Shown one piece after another: positions 7,614 to 11,963 of a stretch of 11,963 nucleotides of DNA. Position numbers and translations under genes: made by a program. Below the pieces are notes generated by a model. The model saw only the letters and a program-made list of their open reading frames with translations, was not told the DNA's origin and did no database searches. Source of the stretch: JBBAAW01 sp041658075 (GTDB lineage: Bacteria > Patescibacteriota > WWE3 > UBA101185 > UBA10185); NCBI GenBank assembly GCA_041658075.1, contig JBBAAW010000019.1, positions 1 through 11,963 of the forward strand. The letters are read 5' to 3'. Position 1 is the stretch's first letter, and every line of letters starts with the position of its first letter.

Positions 7614-8163
7614 TTTGTCGTGATACAAATTTATTGCCGTCGATATAAAACCTCCAGAGCTTATCTTTATAAGTCCCAGCGTAGTCCACACCGATTCGTT
7701 TTGATCTGGCAATTTTAAAGTGCGAACAATTGTCTAAATCTTCAGCAATGTATAAATCGTATGATTTTATTAAGTCAACGTTGTTGTGTTTTTTATCAAT
7801 TCTCAAGGTTTTAGTAAATCTCCCGGGGCCGTTAGTAGCACCAACAATATTTTCAACCGGCTCAAGTGCTCTAATTAAAACCGCGCAGGGTCTTCCCTCT
7901 TTTTCCGCCACCACATTAAACATATGGTGCATTCCGTAAGTAAAATAAACATAAGAAAATCCCCCCACACCCCACATAGGAAAACATGTTTCCTTTTTTC
8001 TCCAGCTGGCGTGGCTGGCTTTATCCCTTGTTCCTATGTAAGCTTCGGTCTCCACAATCCTGCCGATCATATTTCCCTTAACAAGATACTTACCCAACAA
8101 TTCTTTTGCCACCCTTAAAGTGGTTCTACAATAAAACCCCCTTTCTAGCCTTTTCAACTTCAT
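7594..8163 (-). CDS. mpg: 3-methyladenine DNA glycosylase (AAG/Mpg family)
   Basis: A 189-residue monofunctional base-excision enzyme of the alkyladenine glycosylase family, which removes alkylated or deaminated purines from DNA. Length is normal for bacterial members. Matching the human enzyme by spacing, E40 in ETEAY corresponds to catalytic Glu125, Y42 to Tyr127, H51 to His136, intercalating Y76 in YGMHHMFN to Tyr162, N83 to Asn169, and R98 in LIRALEP to Arg182. The NGPGRFTK and RIGVDYAG segments are also typical. All key residues are present, so it should be active. It is alone on the minus strand, divergent from hrcA across 65 bp and convergent with lepA with 20 bp overlapping. No Shine-Dalgarno precedes the ATG; an extended -10 box suggests a leaderless mRNA. 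Confidence 0.95.
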   Translation of the reverse strand: MKLKRLERGFYCRTTLRVAKELLGKYLVKGNMIGRIVETEAYIGTRDKASHASWRKKETCFPMWGVGGFSYVYFTYGMHHMFNVVAEKEGRPCAVLIRALEPVENIVGATNGPGRFTKTLRIDKKHNNVDLIKSYDLYIAEDLDNCSHFKIARSKRIGVDYAGTYKDKLWRFYIDGNKFVSRQTKLKSV

Positions 8164-8169
8164 GTGTCT

Positions 8170-8198
8170 ATTTTAGCAATTCTCCCAACTCTTGACAT
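8170..8198 (-). promoter_or_regulatory. Promoter of mpg (leaderless type)
   Basis: Read on the minus strand, ATGTCA (8198-8193; 4 of 6 matches to TTGACA) stands 17 bases before TAAAAT (8175-8170). The latter has a TGC extension (8178-8176). Six bases then lead to the mpg ATG at 8163. The -35 covers nearly the same bases as the hrcA -35 on the other strand. Confidence 0.55.
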
Positions 8199-8221
8199 CG
8201 TTATCACTCATGTGCTAAAAG
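8192..8221 (+). promoter_or_regulatory. Promoter of the hrcA-grpE-dnaK operon
   Basis: A perfect TTGACA (8192-8197) is followed by an extended -10, TGC-TAAAAG (8213-8221), at a spacing of 18. A CTAAAA reading at 8215-8220 gives spacing 17. The -10 ends 7-8 bases before the hrcA ATG, so the transcript would have almost no leader. The -10 lies within the CIRCE-like operator, where bound HrcA would block RNA polymerase. Confidence 0.65.
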
Positions 8222-8227
8222 TGATAA
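8201..8227 (+). promoter_or_regulatory. CIRCE-like HrcA operator
   Basis: TTATCACTC - 9 bases - AAGTGATAA is an inverted repeat with 8 of 9 pairs complementary. It has exactly the 9-9-9 geometry of the known CIRCE element (TTAGCACTC-N9-GAGTGCTAA). It differs from the consensus at the fourth base of the left arm and at matching places on the right. It covers the hrcA -10 and ends one base before the start codon. Its place in front of an hrcA gene makes autoregulation very likely. Confidence 0.85.
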
Positions 8228-8228
8228 T

Positions 8229-8963
8229 ATGCCGTTTGATCTAACAGAGCGACAAATAAAATTGCTTGAGGCTGTGATTAACGAATACCTGGAAAGCTCA
8301 GAACCAGTGGGTTCGCAAACCATTGTAGAACGGTACAAAATCCCCTGTTCGGCGGCCACCATCCGCAATGAAATGGCCGACCTTATGGAGCGGGGCTTCC
8401 TTTTAATGTCGCACACTTCTTCCGGCAGAAAGCCCACTCCCCTAGCCTACCGATTTTTCATTCAGGAACTTTTGGAAGAGGATACTATTCCTGTGCTTCA
8501 AGAAGTCGCCATAAAACAGCGCATGTGGCCGGTGCGTTTTGAAACGGAAAAACTTTTAAAACAAGCCTCTTTAGCACTTTCCGACACCACACACGAGTTA
8601 GCTTTTGCTACCACTAACGATGGCTTTTCCTTGTATACAGGTGTAGCTAACATCTTGGACTACGCCGAATTTTGGGATATAAACATTGCTAAAAACGCTC
8701 TTTCTATTTTAGACCGCTTTGAAATTATGAATGAAATTTTAACTAAAGCTTCGTACGGGGGGAAAGAAGTAAGCATTCTAATGGGCGATGAGATGGAGGT
8801 AGAAGGGTTAGAAGAGTCCTCGTTTGTATTTAGTAAGTACGACACAAGGGGAAAAAGTGGTTTTGTGGGAATTTTAGGACCGTCTCGTATGAAATACGGG
8901 AGTGTAATTCCCAATGTGCGCTACGTTAAAAATTTGGTGGAGGAGCTCACCTCTGGTTGGTAA
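8229..8963 (+). CDS. hrcA: Heat-inducible transcription repressor HrcA, short form
   Basis: A 244-residue repressor of heat-shock genes that binds CIRCE. Residues 1-85 form the winged-helix domain, with the hallmark EPVGSQTI, SAATIRNEMADL and HTSSGRKPTPLAYR segments. The C-terminal half keeps the family motifs: LYTGVANILDYAEF (about 137-150), VSILMGDE and GILGPSRMKYG. HrcA is usually about 340 residues. The roughly 100 missing residues fall between the DNA-binding domain and the YTG(V)ANIL segment, so the first part of the GAF-like domain and the inserted dimerisation region look reduced. The frame is unbroken and both ends are conserved, so this appears to be a natural short form, not a pseudogene. 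It is first in the hrcA-grpE-dnaK operon, with an operator and promoter reaching its ATG and no Shine-Dalgarno. Confidence 0.94.
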   Translation: MPFDLTERQIKLLEAVINEYLESSEPVGSQTIVERYKIPCSAATIRNEMADLMERGFLLMSHTSSGRKPTPLAYRFFIQELLEEDTIPVLQEVAIKQRMWPVRFETEKLLKQASLALSDTTHELAFATTNDGFSLYTGVANILDYAEFWDINIAKNALSILDRFEIMNEILTKASYGGKEVSILMGDEMEVEGLEESSFVFSKYDTRGKSGFVGILGPSRMKYGSVIPNVRYVKNLVEELTSGW

Positions 8964-8967
8964 TCCT

Positions 8968-9456
8968 ATGGATGATAATAAAGATCAGGTTCAAGTAAAT
9001 ACATCAACCGACGATAGTATTGACCAAGTAAAAAAGCTTGAGGAAAGGATTGTGGAATTAGAAAATAACTGGAAGCGCGCACTGGCGGATTATAAGAATC
9101 TGGAACGTAGGACTGCAGAGGAAAAACAAGAATTTGCGGAATTTGCCAACATGGTTTTAATTCAGCGCCTGCTGCCTATTGTCGACAACCTACACATGCT
9201 GGAAAAACACATTAGCGACACAGGGTTAAAGATGATAATTAAAGAGTTTAAGCAGGTTCTAGAAGATAGCGGTGCAATATCCCTAAAGTCGCTTAAAAAA
9301 GATTTTGATGCCGACACCATGGAGTGTGTGGAAACATTGGACTGTGAGGTAAGTGACGACGGAAAAGTGCTAGAAGTGATTACAGAAGGCTATAAATTTA
9401 GAAATAAAATTTTACGCCCCGCAAAAGTTCGGGTGGGAAAGGCGAAAAATGGCTAA
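8968..9456 (+). CDS. grpE: Nucleotide exchange factor GrpE
   Basis: A 162-residue cochaperone that releases ADP from DnaK. An acidic, polar N-terminus (1-18) precedes a long coiled coil (about 19-75, with KKLEERIVELENNWKRALAD and DYKNLERR), as in GrpE dimers. Next comes the short helix LIQRLLPIVDNL, then a beta-wing domain that ends with the typical EGYKFRNKILRPAKVRVGK. I chose the ATG at 8968: it follows the hrcA stop by 4 bases and gives a normal GrpE N-terminus. A longer reading from 8914 would overlap hrcA by 50 bases and add non-GrpE sequence. No Shine-Dalgarno is obvious, so translation is probably coupled to hrcA. The stop overlaps the dnaK start by 8 bases. Confidence 0.95.
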   Translation: MDDNKDQVQVNTSTDDSIDQVKKLEERIVELENNWKRALADYKNLERRTAEEKQEFAEFANMVLIQRLLPIVDNLHMLEKHISDTGLKMIIKEFKQVLEDSGAISLKSLKKDFDADTMECVETLDCEVSDDGKVLEVITEGYKFRNKILRPAKVRVGKAKNG

Positions 9457-11389
9457 AATACTAGGAATTGATCTAGGTACAACCAATAGTTGCATGGCGG
9501 TCATGGAGGCCGGCACTGCAAAAGTTATTCCAAACGCAGAAGGCATGAATACTACACCCTCCATTGTAGCGTTTACCGGCTCGCAGGAGCTGGTGGGTGT
9601 TACAGCAAAGCGGCAACAGGTGGTAAATCCAAAAAATACGGTTTTTTCCATAAAGCGACTTATGGGTCGACGGTTTACGGATCCCGAAGTACAAAAACTA
9701 AAAAAGGACTACTCATACAATATTGTAGAAGGTAAAAACGGTTTGGCTTGCGTGGAAATTGATGGAAAAACTTACACCCCACAGGAAATTTCCGCCAAAA
9801 TTTTGCTCAAGCTTAAAATTGACGCAGAAAAGTTTCTGGGTCAACCAATCAAAGACGCTGTTATAACGGTTCCGGCGTATTTTGATGATTCTCAACGAAA
9901 CGCTACTAAAGAGGCGGGGCAGATAGCGGGCTTTGATGTTAAGAGAATTATTAATGAACCCACGGCGGCATCTTTGGCTTACGGACTTGATAAACAAAAG
10001 AATGAAAAAATTGCCGTGTACGACTTGGGGGGCGGAACTTACGATGTCTCAATTCTTGAGATAGGCGATGGGGTTTTTGAGGTTAAAGCTACCAACGGTG
10101 ATACTCACCTGGGCGGCGACGACTTTGATTTGGTGTTAATTCACTGGCTCATTGACGAATTTAAAAAGGAGCAGGGTGTTGATTTAAGCAATGATAGACA
10201 AGCCATGCAAAGACTTAAGGATGCCGCAGAAAAAGCAAAAATAGAACTTTCCAGTGCCACAGATACGGAAATTAGCATTCCCTTTGTTACGGCCGATGCT
10301 AGTGGTCCAAAGCACTTAAGCATAAAACTCTCGCGGTCAAAAATGGAGCAGTTATTTGATGGGCTTTTGCAAAGAACTAATAAACCTATGGAAAATGCTT
10401 TGAGCGACGCAAAGCTTACTAAAGGCGATATAAACGAGGTGGTTATGGTAGGCGGAATGACCAGAATGCCTAAGGTTAATGAAATCGTAAAGAATTTTTT
10501 TGGCAAGGAGCCTCATAAAGGCGTAAACCCCGATGAAGTTGTGGCCGTTGGCGCTGCAATTCAAGGTGGCGTTTTGGGTGGAGATGTTAAGGATGTTTTG
10601 CTTCTTGACGTTACTCCTCTAACTTTGGGGATAGAGACTTTGGGCGGGGTAAGTACTCCGATAATTAAGCGCAACACCACCATCCCAACTTCCGCGTCGC
10701 AAACATTTTCTACCGCGGGGGACAACCAAACGCAGGTTGAAATAAATATATTGCAAGGTGAGCGCGAAATGGCCGGTGATAACAAGTCATTAGGAAGATT
10801 TGTCTTAGACGGAATTCCCCCCGCTCCTAGAGGTGTACCACAAGTAGAAGTCAAATTTGATATTGATGCAAACGGACTCTTAAACGTTACGGCAAAGGAT
10901 AAGACCAGTAATAAAGAACAGAAAATTACCATTCAGGGCGGAACGGGCTTGGCTAAGGACGAGGTAGAAAAGATGGTAAAAGAAGCGGCCGCCCACGCAG
11001 AAGAAGATAAAAAGAAAAAGGAGCTAATCGACGCTAAAAATCTGGCCGACTCTATGATCTACACGGCAGAAAAGAGCTTGCGTGATGCCGGTGATAAAGT
11101 TTCTGCTGAGTTAAAAAGCTCGGTGGAAGCCAAGATCAAGACAGTTAAGGACGTTTTGCCAAACGGAACTTTGGATGAGGTAAAAAGCAAAACGCAGGAG
11201 CTTTCCTTGGAAATTCAAAAGATTGGTCAGACTATGTACGGACAAGGTCAACAGCCAACTGGACAACCGGAAGGCCCACAGGATAATAATCCACAAGGCG
11301 GACCACAAAACCCTGGCAGCGATAATAATCAAGGTGGCAGCGGTAACACATCCGGCCAAGGGCCTGTTGAGGGTGAAGTTGTGAACTAA
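9449..11389 (+). CDS. dnaK: Hsp70 chaperone DnaK
   Basis: A 646-residue ATP-dependent chaperone of normal length. The N-terminal ATPase opens with ILGIDLGTTNSC (4-15). It has the second phosphate motif YDLGGGTYDVS (near 191) and the adenosine motif VMVGGMTRMPKV (near 332). The interdomain linker DVLLLDVTPLTLGIETLGG (near 383) leads to the substrate-binding domain and a charged helical lid. The last 50 or so residues are a disordered tail rich in Gly, Gln, Asn and Pro that ends in EGEVVN; it lacks the eukaryotic EEVD. The start overlaps the grpE stop by 8 bases and has AAGG 6 bases upstream. DnaJ is not the next gene, so its usual partner must be encoded elsewhere. A hairpin terminator follows the stop. 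The operon should be induced by heat through release of HrcA. Confidence 0.98.
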   Translation: MAKILGIDLGTTNSCMAVMEAGTAKVIPNAEGMNTTPSIVAFTGSQELVGVTAKRQQVVNPKNTVFSIKRLMGRRFTDPEVQKLKKDYSYNIVEGKNGLACVEIDGKTYTPQEISAKILLKLKIDAEKFLGQPIKDAVITVPAYFDDSQRNATKEAGQIAGFDVKRIINEPTAASLAYGLDKQKNEKIAVYDLGGGTYDVSILEIGDGVFEVKATNGDTHLGGDDFDLVLIHWLIDEFKKEQGVDLSNDRQAMQRLKDAAEKAKIELSSATDTEISIPFVTADASGPKHLSIKLSRSKMEQLFDGLLQRTNKPMENALSDAKLTKGDINEVVMVGGMTRMPKVNEIVKNFFGKEPHKGVNPDEVVAVGAAIQGGVLGGDVKDVLLLDVTPLTLGIETLGGVSTPIIKRNTTIPTSASQTFSTAGDNQTQVEINILQGEREMAGDNKSLGRFVLDGIPPAPRGVPQVEVKFDIDANGLLNVTAKDKTSNKEQKITIQGGTGLAKDEVEKMVKEAAAHAEEDKKKKELIDAKNLADSMIYTAEKSLRDAGDKVSAELKSSVEAKIKTVKDVLPNGTLDEVKSKTQELSLEIQKIGQTMYGQGQQPTGQPEGPQDNNPQGGPQNPGSDNNQGGSGNTSGQGPVEGEVVN

Positions 11390-11422
11390 AAGTCAATTGC
11401 ATTTATCACGTGACGTATTAAA

Positions 11423-11450
11423 TCCCCGCTTCTTTAAGCGGGGACTTTAA
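11423..11450 (+). terminator. Terminator after dnaK
   Basis: TCCCCGCTT (11423-11431), a 4-base loop and AAGCGGGGA (11436-11444) form a perfect 9-bp stem, followed by a short T-rich stretch (CTTTAATAAT). The T run is weak, but the stem is strong and stands 33 bases after the dnaK stop. Confidence 0.8.
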
Positions 11451-11469
11451 TAATACTCAACAACAAGGG

Positions 11470-11498
11470 TTGACATTTATTTAACCCTATAGTCTAAT
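11470..11498 (+). promoter_or_regulatory. Promoter of the small gene at 11526
   Basis: A perfect TTGACA (11470-11475) and TCTAAT (11493-11498) are separated by 17 bases. The expected start near 11505 leaves a leader of about 20 bases that contains the ribosome binding site. It lies directly after the dnaK terminator, so the small gene is its own transcription unit. Confidence 0.7.
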
Positions 11499-11513
11499 TC
11501 ACCTAGCGGCCAT

Positions 11514-11520
11514 AAGGAGG
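11514..11520 (+). promoter_or_regulatory. Shine-Dalgarno deciding a GTG start
   Basis: AAGGAGG, a full consensus, stands 5 bases before GTG at 11526. It is the strongest ribosome binding site in the window and is the main reason to accept the small gene and its GTG start. Confidence 0.8.
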
Positions 11521-11525
11521 TTGTC

Positions 11526-11723
11526 GTGCAAGCCGAAGAGATATACACGGTAGCCGAAAAAATATCGGTTGGTAGTGGTGACAGAACTGTAGAAATTGAT
11601 CCCAGAGAGGAACTGATGTACGTAGTCACCTACAATGGGCTCGCTTTCTTCAGGAGACTAAAAGACGGTACCATAGTTTACCGCCCAATAACAAGCGCCG
11701 AAGAAGGTCTGCGACGGTGCTAG
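11526..11723 (+). CDS. Small protein of unknown function
   Basis: A 65-codon frame starting with GTG and ending with TAG. I do not recognise the product. It is mixed in charge with many Glu and Arg residues, has no signal peptide, no membrane segment and one cysteine (the last residue). The middle, about 20-55, reads like alternating beta strands (TVEIDP, LMYVVTYNG, LAFFRRL, GTIVYRPI), so a small beta-rich domain is plausible. The case for a real gene is its setting: a consensus promoter, a perfect Shine-Dalgarno and a hairpin terminator starting 5 bases after the stop, together a compact single-gene unit. Such an arrangement suggests substantial expression. Its position after dnaK does not imply a heat-shock role, since a terminator and a new promoter separate them. 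Confidence 0.75.
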   Translation: MQAEEIYTVAEKISVGSGDRTVEIDPREELMYVVTYNGLAFFRRLKDGTIVYRPITSAEEGLRRC

Positions 11724-11727
11724 TATT

Positions 11728-11783
11728 CAGCTCTTTGCGAAATCCAAAGGCCGTAACGCAAAGAGCTGTTTCTTTTCTTATTT
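11728..11783 (+). terminator. Terminator after the small gene
   Basis: CAGCTCTTTGCG (11728-11739) and CGCAAAGAGCTG (11757-11768) are perfectly complementary over 12 bp around a 17-base loop, followed by the T-rich stretch TTTCTTTTCTTATTT. The T run includes the stop codon of the convergent valS-like gene. On the minus strand the hairpin lies 9 bases after that stop but is not followed by a T run, so it works mainly for the + strand. Confidence 0.85.
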
Positions 11784-11963
11784 AGGCCAAGATGAAACAA
11801 CCAAGGGAGTGGTATCCTCTTTAGGCAGGTTCGACCAAATTTCTTCCGTTATAAAAGGCATAAAGGGGTGAAGCAGCTTTAGACAGTTAAGAAAAATGTG
11901 CCGAAATACCGCGAGCGCGGCGTCTTTATCTTCACGGGACTTTAGATTCTCTAAATATCGGCT
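11778..11963 (-). CDS. valS: Valyl-tRNA synthetase, C-terminal end (partial)
   Basis: Sixty-one codons and a TAA are visible on the minus strand; the gene continues past the right edge. The peptide holds LHPFMPFITEEIW, the conserved C-terminal part of the anticodon-binding helical domain of class I synthetases of the Val/Ile/Leu group, and its form is closest to ValS. In most bacterial ValS enzymes the segment matching SWP near the end is followed by well over 100 residues, ending in a coiled-coil tRNA-binding arm. Here the stop comes one residue after SWP, so this arm is missing. The frame shows no sign of a break and a hairpin follows at once, so the short end looks genuine. IleS or another group member is possible because the catalytic half is not visible. 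Confidence 0.8.
   Translation of the reverse strand, partial: SRYLENLKSREDKDAALAVFRHIFLNCLKLLHPFMPFITEEIWSNLPKEDTTPLVVSSWPK

Noticed and set aside
8223..8228. GATAAT as the -10 box of hrcA
   Set aside because: It is 25 bases from TTGACA and would start transcription inside the coding region.
8914..8967. A longer GrpE starting at 8914
   Set aside because: It lies within the conserved end of hrcA in another frame and adds residues that do not resemble GrpE.
11406..11413. The palindrome TCACGTGA after dnaK, next to a TTATCAC that resembles a CIRCE arm
   Set aside because: Only 8 bp, no second CIRCE arm at the right spacing, and no promoter at that point; best explained by chance.
11488..11493. 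TATAGT as the -10 box of the small gene
   Set aside because: It is a good hexamer but only 12 bases from TTGACA; TCTAAT gives the normal 17-base spacing.

Overview
The window looks like a piece of a bacterial chromosome, moderately AT-rich and densely packed, with 4-base gaps or short overlaps between most genes. The gene set suggests a fermentative anaerobe with a small genome: a 2-oxoacid oxidoreductase, an ADP-forming acyl-CoA synthetase, a shortened HrcA, an apparently shortened ValS, and several genes with no Shine-Dalgarno but a -10-like box directly before the ATG. My best guess is a member of the Candidate Phyla Radiation (Patescibacteria, Microgenomates/Katanobacteria-like). This is inferred from protein style and was not tested by any search. 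TGA is used as a stop (end of korA), so a UGA-recoding lineage is unlikely.

Bases 2-4882 hold an energy-conservation cluster on the + strand. It starts with the 3' part of a large fused protein: an ADP-forming acyl-CoA synthetase followed by a ferredoxin-NAD(P)H reductase-type FAD/NAD domain. Next come a gamma-alpha fused 2-oxoacid:ferredoxin oxidoreductase subunit, its beta subunit, and a small ferredoxin whose cysteine pattern fits a [3Fe-4S] cluster. Together they could convert a 2-oxoacid to acyl-CoA, cash the thioester in as ATP, and pass the electrons to NAD(P)+. An EamA/DMT-family membrane transporter (4892-5821) follows closely, then lepA/EF4 (5826-7613).

The minus-strand gene mpg (7594-8163, 3-methyladenine DNA glycosylase) converges on lepA with a 20-bp overlap. 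It is divergent from the heat-shock operon hrcA-grpE-dnaK (8229-11389). The 65-bp region between mpg and hrcA holds two back-to-back promoters whose -35 elements overlap. It also holds a CIRCE-like operator that runs to within 1 base of the hrcA start codon, so HrcA probably autoregulates the operon. dnaK ends at a hairpin terminator.

A 65-codon gene of unknown function (11526-11723) follows, with its own promoter, a strong Shine-Dalgarno and a hairpin terminator. The window ends with the 3' end of a convergent valS-like gene (11778-11963, minus strand).

The most interesting items are the acyl-CoA synthetase/FNR fusion with its ferredoxin partner, and the repeated TAAAAN-N6/7-ATG arrangement that suggests leaderless transcripts for eamA, lepA, mpg and hrcA. 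No tRNA, rRNA, CRISPR array, insertion sequence or gene-free stretch over 300 bases was seen.
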